From: DATKHR01 sp035510155
GTDB taxonomy: Bacteria; Acidobacteriota; Vicinamibacteria; Vicinamibacterales; CAVVIG01
NCBI GenBank assembly: GCA_035510155.1
Contig: DATKHR010000127.1
Span: forward strand, 1 to 32,891
Length of the DNA: 32,891 nucleotides
Direction of reading: 5' to 3'
In this document: positions 23,730-32,275 of the stretch, one piece after another
How the letters are laid out: every line of letters begins with the position of its first letter
How positions within the stretch are numbered: position 1 is the stretch's first letter
Made by a program: the position numbers and the translations under genes
Notes under the pieces: generated by a model
The model's database searches: none
What the model was told of the DNA's origin: nothing
The model's input: the letters and a program-made list of their open reading frames with translations, nothing else

Positions 23730-24659
23730 ATGTCCGAGACGTCCATCGCCGCCGCTATTCAAGTGTCCGATCGCGCGTGGAAAGCGTTGGAGGGCGCCTA
23801 CGATTTGCAGGTTCATGTGGCCCCGGACGTGATAGCGCGCCGCATCGACGATATCGATTGCGCCAGGGAGTTCCTCGCGCACGGGATGAAGGGGTTCGTG
23901 CTGAAATCGCACTACATCCAGACCGGCGAGCGCGCGCAGGTCGTCAGCAAGGCGGTCGCGGGCAGCCGGGTGTTCGGCGCGCTGACGCTGAACCACAGCG
24001 TAGGCGGCTTGAATCCCGTGGCGGTCGAGCTCGCGGGCCGCACGGGCTGCAAGATCGTGTGGATGCCGACGGTCGACGCGCAGAACGAGACGGCCGGGCG
24101 GCTCGACGGCGGCAGCGCGAAGCTTCCGTTCTGGGCGAAGATTCAGCGCGAGCTGGCGGCCGAAGGGATATCGCCGCCGCCGCTGTCGGTGGTTGACGAA
24201 TCGGGCCGCCTCGTCGAGGCCGCGAGGCGATGCCTCGAGCGGATTCGGAAGCACGACATGATTCTTGCGACGGGACATCTCGGGCGGACGGAAATCTTCG
24301 CGCTCGTGCGCGCGGCGAAGGAGATGGGCCTCGCGAAGGTCGTCGTCACCCATGCCGAGTTCCCCTCGCAGAACCTCACCGGCGATGAGCAGAGGGAGCT
24401 CTCGAATCTCGGAGCGATCATCGAGCATTGTTTCACGACGACCTACACCGGAAAGGCGACGTGGGAAGCCGCGTTCGCCAACATCCGGAAGGCAGGCGTG
24501 TCCCGCGCAGTGATCTCCACCGACCTGGGTCAGGCGATCAATCCGCCTGTCTCGGACGGCTTCGGGATGTTCGCGCAGCGGCTCCTCGACGCCGGCTTCA
24601 CCGTCGATGAGATCCACACGATGGCGGTGACCAACCCGACGCGGCTTCTGGACGCCTGA
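23730..24659 (+). CDS. DUF6282-like amidohydrolase-type protein
   Basis: A 309-residue protein resembling the uncharacterised DUF6282 family, with the look of a metal-dependent TIM-barrel hydrolase. YDLQVHVAPDVIARR near residue 25 gives an HxAPD pattern; MKGFVLKSHYIQTGERAQV, LNHSVGGLNPVAVELA, LATGHLGRTEIFALVRAA, VVVTHAEFPSQNL and STDLGQAINPPVSDG supply further His and Asp residues. It heads the aromatic operon ahead of LigC and LigJ, where the canonical pathway needs a 2-pyrone-4,6-dicarboxylate lactonase (LigI); no LigI is present in the window. That makes this protein a candidate functional stand-in, but this is inference only. ATG 23730 is the clear start. Confidence 0.7.
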   Translation: MSETSIAAAIQVSDRAWKALEGAYDLQVHVAPDVIARRIDDIDCAREFLAHGMKGFVLKSHYIQTGERAQVVSKAVAGSRVFGALTLNHSVGGLNPVAVELAGRTGCKIVWMPTVDAQNETAGRLDGGSAKLPFWAKIQRELAAEGISPPPLSVVDESGRLVEAARRCLERIRKHDMILATGHLGRTEIFALVRAAKEMGLAKVVVTHAEFPSQNLTGDEQRELSNLGAIIEHCFTTTYTGKATWEAAFANIRKAGVSRAVISTDLGQAINPPVSDGFGMFAQRLLDAGFTVDEIHTMAVTNPTRLLDA

Positions 24660-24736
24660 GCTCCGAGCGAATCCAACTGACATTGCAGTATCATGTCTCG
24701 GGCCATGCGTCTTCCCGACCGCTCGAGAGTCGCGCG

Positions 24737-25684
24737 ATGAAAATCTGCCTGGCAGGAACGGGCGCCATGGGGGCCATCCACATGAAGGCGCTGGCGAAAA
24801 TCGCCGGCGTCCAGGTCGTGTCCGTGAACAGCCGTACCGAAGAGGGCGGCAAGGCCTTCGCCCGGGAGTGGGGCGTCCCGTATTTTTCGACGAGCCTTGA
24901 AGAATCACTCGACCGCCCCGGCGTCGATGCCGTCATCCTGACGACGCCGAGCAGCATGCACGCCGACCAGACGGTGATGGCGCTCGGCAAGGGCAAGCAT
25001 GTCCAGGTCGAGATCCCGATGAGCCTCAACCTGCCGGACGCCGAGCGCATGGTGCAGGCGGTGAAGCAGTCGGGGAAGATTTGCATGGTCACGCACACGC
25101 GGCGCTTCTCGTCGCCCCATCGAGAGATTCGCCGGCGCGTTCAGGAGGGCACGTTCCACCTGCACCACATGGTCGTCGAAACCTACTTCTTCCGTCGCGA
25201 GAACACCAACATGCACGGGCAGCCGCGATCGTGGGTCGACAACCTGTTATGGCACCACGGCTGCCACTCGGTCGACCTCGCGCAGTGGATCCTCGGCGGG
25301 TCGACCCACAAAGACTCGAGCTTCACCGTGTGGGGGCAGAAGGGGCCGAATCATGCGGTCCTGGGCATTCCCATGGACATGACGGTCGGCATGAAGTCGA
25401 AAAAGGGAACGCTTTTCTCGATGGCGATGTCGTTCAACAACAAAGGCCCGTTCGGCGGCTTTTACCGGTACATCGGCGAGGAAGAGACCTACAGGGTCTA
25501 TCGCGACGGGATGACCGACAGCGAAGGCAAGGAAGTGGCGCTCGACGCCACGCCCGCTTTCGACCGCCAGGACGTAGAGTTCACGAGCGCCATCCGCGAG
25601 GGGCGTGAGCCGGAGTCGAGCGCGCAGAGCTGCCTGCCGACCATGGCGCTCCTCGACCGGATCGAAAAGGCCACGCTCCAGTGA
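24737..25684 (+). CDS. ligC: 4-carboxy-2-hydroxymuconate-6-semialdehyde dehydrogenase (LigC-type, Gfo/Idh/MocA)
   Basis: A 315-residue NAD(P)-dependent dehydrogenase, the same length as LigC of Sphingobium. It would oxidise the ring-cleavage product of protocatechuate to 2-pyrone-4,6-dicarboxylate. KICLAGTGAMGAIHMKAL is the Rossmann loop; GKHVQVEIPMSLN carries the region of the usual EKP motif as VEIP. HTRRFSSPH, ETYFFRRENTNMHGQPRSW and NLLWHHGCHSVDLAQW match LigC strikingly. ATG 24737 is used; an earlier TTG at 24683 is less likely. The stop overlaps the next gene's GTG as GTGA. Confidence 0.88.
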   Translation: MKICLAGTGAMGAIHMKALAKIAGVQVVSVNSRTEEGGKAFAREWGVPYFSTSLEESLDRPGVDAVILTTPSSMHADQTVMALGKGKHVQVEIPMSLNLPDAERMVQAVKQSGKICMVTHTRRFSSPHREIRRRVQEGTFHLHHMVVETYFFRRENTNMHGQPRSWVDNLLWHHGCHSVDLAQWILGGSTHKDSSFTVWGQKGPNHAVLGIPMDMTVGMKSKKGTLFSMAMSFNNKGPFGGFYRYIGEEETYRVYRDGMTDSEGKEVALDATPAFDRQDVEFTSAIREGREPESSAQSCLPTMALLDRIEKATLQ

Positions 25685-26697
25685 TCATCGACTGCCACGG
25701 GCACTATACCACCGCGCCGAAAGCGCTCCAGGCCTATCGCGACGCCCAGATCGCGGGCCTGAAAGATCCGTCTCGCCCGCAGTCGAAGGGTGTCGTCGCG
25801 ATCTCCGACGACGAGATCCGCGAGAGCCTCGAGAACGCCCAGCTGAAGCTGCAGCGAGACCGCGGCACCGACGTCACGATCTTTTCGCCCCGCGCGTCGG
25901 CGATGGGGCACCAGATCGGCGATGCGACGACGAGCCTGTACTGGTCGCAACACTGCAACGACCTGATCGCGCGCGTGTGCGCGCTCTATCCCAAGAACTT
26001 CGTGGGGGTGTGCCAGCTGCCCCAGTCGCCGGGCGCGCCGCTGGAGAACTGTATCGACGAGCTCGAGCGCTGCGTGAACGGGTTCGGGTTCATCGGGTGC
26101 AACCTGAATCCCGACCCGTCCGGCGGTCACTGGACGGCCCCCCCGCTCACCGATCGCTGGTGGTACCCCCTCTATGAAAAAATGGTCGAGCTCGACGTGC
26201 CCGCCATGGTCCACGTCAGCTCGTCCTGCAACCCGAACTTTCATACGACCGGCGCACACTACATCAACGCGGACACGACCGCGTTCATGCAGTTCCTGAC
26301 GGCCGATCTGTTCAAGAGCTTTCCAACGCTCCGCTTCGTCATTCCGCACGGCGGCGGCGCCGTGCCATACCACTGGGGAAGGTACCGCGGCCTGGCGCAG
26401 GACATGAAGCGGCCGCCGCTCGGCGAGCTGATTCGGAACAACGTGTTCTTCGACACGTGCGTCTACCACCGGCCGGGCATCGAGCTCCTCGTGAAGGTCG
26501 TGCCAGCTGATAACATTCTCTTCGGATCGGAGATGGTCGGCGCCGTGCGCGGCATCGATCCCGAGACGGGGCACTACTTCGACGACACCAAGCGCTACAT
26601 CGACGCCCTGACGTCGATTGGGGACGCCGACCGGCGCAAGATCTTCGAGAACAACGCTCGACGGGTCTACCCGCGGATTGGGAAGGCGATCGCGTGA
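25681..26697 (+). CDS. ligJ: 4-oxalomesaconate hydratase (LigJ-type amidohydrolase)
   Basis: A 338-residue amidohydrolase-fold hydratase that adds water to 4-oxalomesaconate in the protocatechuate 4,5-cleavage pathway. MIIDCHGHYTTAPKAL at the N terminus gives the HxH metal motif. Family features are VTIFSPRASAMGHQIGD, GVCQLPQSPG, GFIGCNLNPDPSGGHW, VPAMVHVSSSCNP, RFVIPHGGGAVPYHWGR, NNVFFDTCVYHRPGI and NILFGSEMVGAVRGIDP. Similarity to LigJ of Sphingobium is high throughout. The start GTG overlaps ligC. Confidence 0.92.
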   Translation: MIIDCHGHYTTAPKALQAYRDAQIAGLKDPSRPQSKGVVAISDDEIRESLENAQLKLQRDRGTDVTIFSPRASAMGHQIGDATTSLYWSQHCNDLIARVCALYPKNFVGVCQLPQSPGAPLENCIDELERCVNGFGFIGCNLNPDPSGGHWTAPPLTDRWWYPLYEKMVELDVPAMVHVSSSCNPNFHTTGAHYINADTTAFMQFLTADLFKSFPTLRFVIPHGGGAVPYHWGRYRGLAQDMKRPPLGELIRNNVFFDTCVYHRPGIELLVKVVPADNILFGSEMVGAVRGIDPETGHYFDDTKRYIDALTSIGDADRRKIFENNARRVYPRIGKAIA

Positions 26698-26729
26698 AAC
26701 CGTAGGGAGAGGTCGAGAAGGAGAACGTT

Positions 26730-27914
26730 ATGGGTGAGATCGTCGCGGCGGTCGGCACGTGCCACACGCCTTACATGTTCACGCGTCCCCCGGACGAGAA
26801 GCCGGACGAGCTCGACGCGGCCGGTCGGGGCATGGCAGAGCTGGGGCAGGTGCTCGACGAGACGAAGCCGGACGTCATCGTGTTTCTCGGCAGCGATCAT
26901 GTCGAGACCTTTTCGGTCACCTGCATTCCGACGTTTGCGATCATCGCGGGCAGCCGCGCGATTGCGAAGTTTGCCGGCCGCGAATACGACCTGCCGGTCC
27001 ATCGCGAGATGGCTGAGGACTTGCTGAACAGGCTGGTGGTCGAGCACGCCTTCGACATTGCGTATTCCGAAGACGCCGAGCTCGGCCATGCCTTTGCCGT
27101 GCCGTTCGAGCACGTGATCGGCGGGCGGAACATCCCCGTCATCCCGTTCTTCACCAATGTCTACGTTCCCCCCCTGCCGACGCCGAGGCGGTGCGCCGCA
27201 CTCGGCAGGGCCATCGGCGAAATCATCAAAGGGCGCAAGGAGCGGGTCGCGCTGATTGCGAGCGGCGGCATGTCGCATTTCCCCGGAACGAAGAAGTACC
27301 TCTCGCCGGAGTTCGACTTCGATCGCTGGCTCCTCGCGCAGTTCGAGGCGGGCAACACGGACGCCTTGCTGAACATGACCGGGACACAGCTCGACGAGGT
27401 GGGCAACACGGAACTGCTCACCTGGGCCATGATGTTCGGCGCGATCGGGCGGCAGCCCGGCACGCTCATTGACTACATCCCGACCTGGCACCACGGGCTC
27501 GCGATGATGCGGTTTCTGCCCGAGCGCGCGGCCCAAGCCCCAAGTACCGCGGACCACGGACCAATGTATGGCGGGTTCACGTTCAAGAACCAGGGCTTCC
27601 AGTTCTACAAGCATCCGCCGGCTGAGGCCTACGGTCTCAACCGTCTCCTGTTCGAGGTCCGCCACAGCGCGGAGCTTCGCGAGCGCGTGATCGAGAACCT
27701 CGACGGAGTGGCCGCCGAGTACGATCTGAACGCGCAGCAGCGCCGCGCCGCCGAGGAGCTGATCAGCGTCGGCAAGGGCGGGCTGGTCAGCGACCACGTC
27801 GGCCCCCTGGTCGAGGCAGGCGCGCATCCGCTCCAGGCGCTGATGTCACTCCACGTGATCTTCTCGATGTCTCACCAGGCGAAGCCGCCCGTCGCGTCGG
27901 GAAGGACCCATTAA
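26730..27914 (+). CDS. Fused LigB-LigA type extradiol dioxygenase (protocatechuate 4,5- or gallate dioxygenase)
   Basis: A 394-residue type II extradiol dioxygenase, which opens the ring of a dihydroxy- or trihydroxybenzoate using non-heme Fe(II). The N-terminal 280 residues form the catalytic LigB domain with Fe and catalytic histidines in GTCHTPYMF, FLGSDHVETF, LGHAFAVPFEHV and ASGGMSHFPG. The last 120 residues are the LigA domain (AYGLNRLLFEVRHSAELRERV; AGAHPLQALMSLHVIF). This B-then-A fusion is typical of gallate dioxygenase DesB/GalA, but LigC next door favours protocatechuate; substrate cannot be decided. ATG 26730 has an AAGGAG ribosome site. Confidence 0.85.
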   Translation: MGEIVAAVGTCHTPYMFTRPPDEKPDELDAAGRGMAELGQVLDETKPDVIVFLGSDHVETFSVTCIPTFAIIAGSRAIAKFAGREYDLPVHREMAEDLLNRLVVEHAFDIAYSEDAELGHAFAVPFEHVIGGRNIPVIPFFTNVYVPPLPTPRRCAALGRAIGEIIKGRKERVALIASGGMSHFPGTKKYLSPEFDFDRWLLAQFEAGNTDALLNMTGTQLDEVGNTELLTWAMMFGAIGRQPGTLIDYIPTWHHGLAMMRFLPERAAQAPSTADHGPMYGGFTFKNQGFQFYKHPPAEAYGLNRLLFEVRHSAELRERVIENLDGVAAEYDLNAQQRRAAEELISVGKGGLVSDHVGPLVEAGAHPLQALMSLHVIFSMSHQAKPPVASGRTH

Positions 27915-27937
27915 CCGAAGGGAAGGAACACTGACAC

Positions 27938-29053
27938 ATGGCGTCCCCATACAGGGCAGACCACGTCGGCAGCCTCCTGCGACCGTCAGATCTGCTGGAG
28001 GCCCGCACAGATCCGAACGTCACGCGCCAGCGGCTCACGGCCATGGAAGACCGGTACATTCTTGGCGTCCTGAAGCGCCAGAAGGACGCCGGCTTCCGGA
28101 TCTTCACCGACGGCGAGCTGCGCCGCACGGGCTTCATGAGCGACTTTTACGATTCGGTCGAGGGCCTGGATCCCCAGTACGAGCTCGCCCGCACCTGGAA
28201 GGGAGCCCCCGTAGGCGTGAGCGCCGCAAAGGGCGTTGGCGCGCCGGGCGGCGCCGTGGTGGCCAAGCTTCGGCAGACCAAGCGGCTGACGAAGCATGAA
28301 GTGGATTTCCTCAAAGAACACGCCCCTGGTGACATCAAGATCACGCTGCCGACGGCGAACCAGTTTCCCGCCATCGCGTACAAGAAAGGCGTGAGTGAGC
28401 GCGCGTATCCGACCTATTCCGAGTTCCTGTGGGACATCGTGCCGATCATGAGGGCGGAGATCCGGGCGCTCATCCAGGAGGGGATCAAGTACATCCAGAT
28501 CGACGCGCCGCGGTACAGCTACTACATCGATCCGAAGTGGCGGCAGTTCGTCCACGATGAGATGGGCGTCGACCCGGAGGCCGCCCTCGACGAAGCGATT
28601 CGCGTCGACAACGCCTGTCTCGAGGGCGTGAAGCGCGACGGCGTGACGCTGGCGATGCACCTGTGTCGCGGCAACAACCGGAGCCAGTGGTACGCCGAAG
28701 GCGGCTACGATCCGATCGCGGAACGGCTCTTCACGCAGCTCAACGTCGACCTGTTCCTGCTGGAGTACGAGTCCGAGCGGGCGGGGACGTTCGAGGCGCT
28801 GCGCTTCGTGCCTCGTTCCAAGGCCGTCGTGCTCGGCCTCGTGAGCAGCAAGGTCCCGAAGCTCGAGTCGCGGGACCTGCTGATCCGCCGCATCGAGGAG
28901 GCCAGCCGCTTCGTGCCGATCGAGAACCTCGCCGTCAGCCCGCAATGCGGCTTCGCCTCCACCATGGAAGGCAACCTCCTGAGCGAAGAAGACCAGTGGC
29001 GCAAATTGGAGTTGGTCGTGGATACGGCCCGCAAGGTCTGGAAGGAGGCCTGA
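27938..29053 (+). CDS. MetE-like cobalamin-independent methionine synthase C-terminal domain protein
   Basis: A 371-residue stand-alone catalytic barrel of the cobalamin-independent methionine synthase family (MetE C-terminal half), lacking the N-terminal MetE domain. Zn-ligand positions appear as AMHLCRGNN (His and Cys), a Glu in LEYESERAG, and SPQCGFAS (Cys). DHVGSLLRP at the N terminus and TDGELRRTGFM are also typical. It probably moves a methyl group to a thiol, but donor and acceptor are unknown. It follows the dioxygenase after a 23-base gap with a GGAAGGA ribosome site. In this aromatic operon it might handle methyl groups from methoxylated aromatics; that is inference. Confidence 0.82.
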   Translation: MASPYRADHVGSLLRPSDLLEARTDPNVTRQRLTAMEDRYILGVLKRQKDAGFRIFTDGELRRTGFMSDFYDSVEGLDPQYELARTWKGAPVGVSAAKGVGAPGGAVVAKLRQTKRLTKHEVDFLKEHAPGDIKITLPTANQFPAIAYKKGVSERAYPTYSEFLWDIVPIMRAEIRALIQEGIKYIQIDAPRYSYYIDPKWRQFVHDEMGVDPEAALDEAIRVDNACLEGVKRDGVTLAMHLCRGNNRSQWYAEGGYDPIAERLFTQLNVDLFLLEYESERAGTFEALRFVPRSKAVVLGLVSSKVPKLESRDLLIRRIEEASRFVPIENLAVSPQCGFASTMEGNLLSEEDQWRKLELVVDTARKVWKEA

Positions 29054-29054
29054 C

Positions 29055-29945
29055 GTGAAAGGATGCATGACGGTCCGGCTCATCGGACTCATGCTCGCGG
29101 CGGCGATCCTGCCGGTAACCCCGGTTGTCCTCGCGCAGCGCGGCGCGCCGCCGGCCCCGGCTCCGACGCCGCGTCTTGCCGACGGGACGCCGAACCTCGG
29201 ACGCGCTCCCGGCGAGCAGGGAGTCTGGGGGGTGCCCTGGATCAGGAACATGGGCTTGCGCATCGACAAGACAGAGGGGGGGAGCGATTTGCCTTCAGTC
29301 GGCGGATCGGTCGGCCTCGTCGGTCATGATCCCAAGCACGACGGGTCGCGGCTCGAACCGCTGGTGCCGTTCATGCCCTGGTCGGCGGCAGTCTACGATT
29401 ACAACGTGCGGAACGAATCGAAGTACGACCCGGAAGGCTACTGCCTGCCGCCCGGCGGCCCGCGCATGATGGCGACACCGTACCCGATGGAGATCATCCA
29501 GCTCCCCGAGCAGAAGCGCATCGTGATGACGTTCGAAGGGGCGACCCACATCTGGCGCGAGATTTATATGGATGGCCGGCCCCATCCCGCCGGTGACGCG
29601 CTGAACCCGACGTATCTGGGGCATTCGGTCGGCCACTGGGAGGGCGACACGCTCGTGATCGATGTGGTGGGGTTCAACGAGGCGACCTGGATCGATTACT
29701 CGGGGCATCCACACACCGACCTGCTCCACGTCGTCGAGAAGCTGACCCGGCGTGACAAGAGCACGCTGCACTATGAAGTCACGATCGACGACCCTGGCGC
29801 GTACACGAAGAGCTGGACCGCCGCGTGGAACATCGCGTGGCGGCCTAGAGGCGAGCTCGCCGAGTACATCTGCCAGGAAAACAACCAGTATCTGCTCCGA
29901 CTGACGGACGACTTCGGCCGACCGCTGTTTGCACGAAACCGGTGA
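29055..29945 (+). CDS. Secreted protein of the GHWEGDTLVID family (paralog)
   Basis: A 296-residue exported protein, paralogous to the one at 7877-8626. Signal peptide: basic start followed by LIGLMLAAAILPVTPVVLAQR. The mature part has EGYCLPPGGPRMMATPYPMEI, a SVGHWEGDTLVIDVVGFNE core, GHPHTDLLHVVEKL, and a C-terminal EYICQENNQYLL. GTG 29055 lies 6 bases after a GGAAGGAGG ribosome site. It sits between the MetE-like and transporter genes, in the same direction. Function unknown; nothing enzymatic is visible. Confidence 0.72.
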   Translation: MKGCMTVRLIGLMLAAAILPVTPVVLAQRGAPPAPAPTPRLADGTPNLGRAPGEQGVWGVPWIRNMGLRIDKTEGGSDLPSVGGSVGLVGHDPKHDGSRLEPLVPFMPWSAAVYDYNVRNESKYDPEGYCLPPGGPRMMATPYPMEIIQLPEQKRIVMTFEGATHIWREIYMDGRPHPAGDALNPTYLGHSVGHWEGDTLVIDVVGFNEATWIDYSGHPHTDLLHVVEKLTRRDKSTLHYEVTIDDPGAYTKSWTAAWNIAWRPRGELAEYICQENNQYLLRLTDDFGRPLFARNR

Positions 29946-29952
29946 CCGAACG

Positions 29953-31338
29953 GTGACCCAACCGATGACGTCATCGAGCACCGTCGACCTTGGCTCCTTG
30001 ATAGACGAGGGGCCGTGGACCGTCTACCAGAAGCTCCTGGTGTTGGCGGCAGCGATGACAATCATCCTCGACGGCTTGGACAACCAGCTGCTGGCCGCCG
30101 CGCTCCCGGCGCTGATGAGAGAGTGGCATCTGGCGCGGCCGGCGTTCGTTCCGGTCCAGACGGCCGGGATGGTCGGCATGATGGTCGGCGGGTTTATCGG
30201 CGGGTTCGTCGGGGACCGCTTCGGCCGCCGTGTTGCGCTGCTCGGCAGCGTTGTCGTGTTCGGCGTCCTGACCGTTCTAGTCGCGTTTGCCGGCGGCGTC
30301 GCGATCCTGACCGCCTTGCGATTCCTCGCCGGCCTGGGCCTTGGCGGTGCGATGCCGAATGCGGCCGCGCTCTCGTCCGAGTACGTGCCCCGGCGCCAGC
30401 GGCCCTTCGCGGTCACCCTCACGATCGTGTGCATTCCGCTTGGTGGGTCGCTGGCCGGCATTGTCGGCGGACAAATCCTGCCGCGATTCGGCTGGCGGGG
30501 GCTGTTTCTCGTCGGCGGGATCGTCCCCCTCGTGATGGCGGCCGTGCTGCTCAAGGTGCTTCCCGAGTCGCCGCGTTTTTTGGCGCGGCTGCCCGAGCGG
30601 TGGGCGCAGCTCCGGGCGCTCCTGCGCCGCGCGGGGCATCACGTGTCCGACGGCGCGGCGTTCGTCGACACCACAGAAAAAGCCGTTGCGCATGCGTCCG
30701 CGCGCGAGCTGCTCGCGCCGGATTATCGGCGCGACACGCTGGCACTCTGCGCGTCGTACTTCTTCTGCTTGTTGTCGGTCTACGTTGGGGTCAACTGGGT
30801 CCCGTCGATGCTGGTGGGTGCGGGCTTTGACGTCGCGACGGCCAGTTACGGCCTCACCGCGTTCAACCTCGGCGGCGTCGCCGGAGCCGTTCTGGGCGCG
30901 ATGGTGATCATGCGTCTGGGGTCGCGGCTCACCATGCTCGTCATGGCGGCCGGGGCGATTGCCGGTGCTGCCGTGCTGGCGGTCATGCCGATTGGCGCGC
31001 AGTCGGCTTTCGCGGTGCTGGGCATGCTCGCGTGGACGGGCGGCTTGATCAATGCCGTCCAAACGACAATGTACGCGCTTGCCGCCCACATCTATCCGAC
31101 GGCAGTGCGCGCGACAGGGGTCGGCACTGCCGTGGCCGTCGGGCGCATCGGCGGAGTGCTCAGCCCGTGGGTCGGATCGTGGGCGCTCGAATCGGGCGGA
31201 TCGTCTCGCTATTTCGGCCTGATCGGTGTGACGATGGCGACGGCCTTCGTCGCGCTCGCGGCGATCCGCCGGCACGTTCCTCGCGCCTGGACCGTTCAGG
31301 CAGCCTCCGCGCCGGCGCCTCAACGAGTCGGATCCTGA
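29953..31338 (+). CDS. MFS transporter, aromatic acid:H+ symporter-like
   Basis: An inner-membrane transporter of about 460 residues with about 12 predicted membrane segments. The first has IILDGLDNQLLAAALPAL, in which the DGxD-type pattern resembles PcaK and other aromatic acid symporters. The loop between segments 2 and 3 reads GDRFGRRVALLG, the MFS signature, and PESPRFL closes the first half. The central cytoplasmic loop (about 200-250) is charged. It likely imports an aromatic acid for the adjacent ring-cleavage enzymes. Start choice is uncertain: GTG 29953, ATG 29965 and TTG 29929 are in frame; the last would overlap the preceding gene. Confidence 0.82.
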   Translation: MTQPMTSSSTVDLGSLIDEGPWTVYQKLLVLAAAMTIILDGLDNQLLAAALPALMREWHLARPAFVPVQTAGMVGMMVGGFIGGFVGDRFGRRVALLGSVVVFGVLTVLVAFAGGVAILTALRFLAGLGLGGAMPNAAALSSEYVPRRQRPFAVTLTIVCIPLGGSLAGIVGGQILPRFGWRGLFLVGGIVPLVMAAVLLKVLPESPRFLARLPERWAQLRALLRRAGHHVSDGAAFVDTTEKAVAHASARELLAPDYRRDTLALCASYFFCLLSVYVGVNWVPSMLVGAGFDVATASYGLTAFNLGGVAGAVLGAMVIMRLGSRLTMLVMAAGAIAGAAVLAVMPIGAQSAFAVLGMLAWTGGLINAVQTTMYALAAHIYPTAVRATGVGTAVAVGRIGGVLSPWVGSWALESGGSSRYFGLIGVTMATAFVALAAIRRHVPRAWTVQAASAPAPQRVGS

Positions 31339-31356
31339 CACACGAACAGCCGAACC

Positions 31357-32268
31357 GTGCCGAGCCTGCCTGTTCATCCTTCAATTGGCTTCATCGGATT
31401 TGGTGAGGCCGGATCCAGCATCGCGCTCGGGCTGCGATCGGAGGGTGTCGACCGCCTGCACGCGTATGACATCAAGAGCGACGCGCCGGATCTCGGCCCC
31501 CTGATTCGCCGGCAGGCAGAGCAGAGCCAGACGACGATCGTGCGATCGCCTCGCGAGCTGGTGGGCTCGAGCGACATCGTCTTCTCGACGGTGACGTCGA
31601 GCTCCGCGCTTGAGGCCGCATCGGCCGCCGCGCCGTTTCTCGGGCCGGCCCACATGTACGCAGACCTCAATTCCGTGTCGCCGGCGCTCAAGCGTGAGGT
31701 CGCCGCCGTCGTCGACGCGAGCGGCGCGCGCTTCGTCGAGGTGGCGGTGATGGCGCCGGTGCTCCCGTACGGTCATCGGGTGCCGATGCTCGTCGGCGGC
31801 CCGTCGGCCGCGGCGTTTGCCGATGCCGTGCGGCCGTTCAACATGCGGTGCCACGTGCTCGCCGGCGCGGCGGTCGGCAGCGCCGCCGCGGTCAAGATGT
31901 GCCGAAGCATCATCGTCAAGGGTCTCGAGGCGTTGATGTGCGAGTGCGTGCTCGCGGCGCGGTTGTACGACGCGGACGAGCACGTGTTCGCGTCTCTCGA
32001 CGAGAGCTTTCCAGGTATCGACTGGAAGAAGCTCGCCGACTACATGATCGGCCGCGTCGTCATGCACGGCGAGCGCCGGGCGCGCGAAATGGAGGAAGTG
32101 GCCGAGACGCTTCGTGCGATCGGTGTCGACCCGATCATGGCCGAGGCGGCTGCGCGTCGCCAGCAGTGGAGCGCCGACGCGGGACTCCGCGACCGCTTCG
32201 GGGCGGACGGTCCCCTCACTTACCGCGCGGTTCTCGACGTCCTGGACGTCGCGGCCCGCACGTCTTAG
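31357..32268 (+). CDS. NAD(P)-binding 6-phosphogluconate/hydroxyisobutyrate dehydrogenase-like protein (DUF1932)
   Basis: A 303-residue dehydrogenase. IGFIGFGEAGSSIALGL at the N terminus is the Rossmann GxGxxG loop; a helical C-terminal half carries a catalytic-lysine-type AAAVKMCRSIIVKGLEALM near residue 185. The tail resembles DUF1932. The substrate is unknown. Its place at the end of the aromatic operon suggests a side or lower-pathway oxidation, perhaps of an oxalocitramalate-like or hydroxyacid intermediate; this is inferred. It ends 7 bases from the convergent GntR-type gene with no terminator hairpin seen. Confidence 0.78.
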   Translation: MPSLPVHPSIGFIGFGEAGSSIALGLRSEGVDRLHAYDIKSDAPDLGPLIRRQAEQSQTTIVRSPRELVGSSDIVFSTVTSSSALEAASAAAPFLGPAHMYADLNSVSPALKREVAAVVDASGARFVEVAVMAPVLPYGHRVPMLVGGPSAAAFADAVRPFNMRCHVLAGAAVGSAAAVKMCRSIIVKGLEALMCECVLAARLYDADEHVFASLDESFPGIDWKKLADYMIGRVVMHGERRAREMEEVAETLRAIGVDPIMAEAAARRQQWSADAGLRDRFGADGPLTYRAVLDVLDVAARTS

Positions 32269-32275
32269 CGCGTTT

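Noticed and set aside
22947..24908. A 653-residue minus-strand frame opposite mptG and the DUF6282 gene
   Set aside because: Low-complexity shadow; both plus-strand genes carry family motifs.
32269..32275. A terminator between the convergent 6PGDH-like and GntR genes
   Set aside because: Only 7 bases separate the stops and no GC hairpin with a T run is visible.
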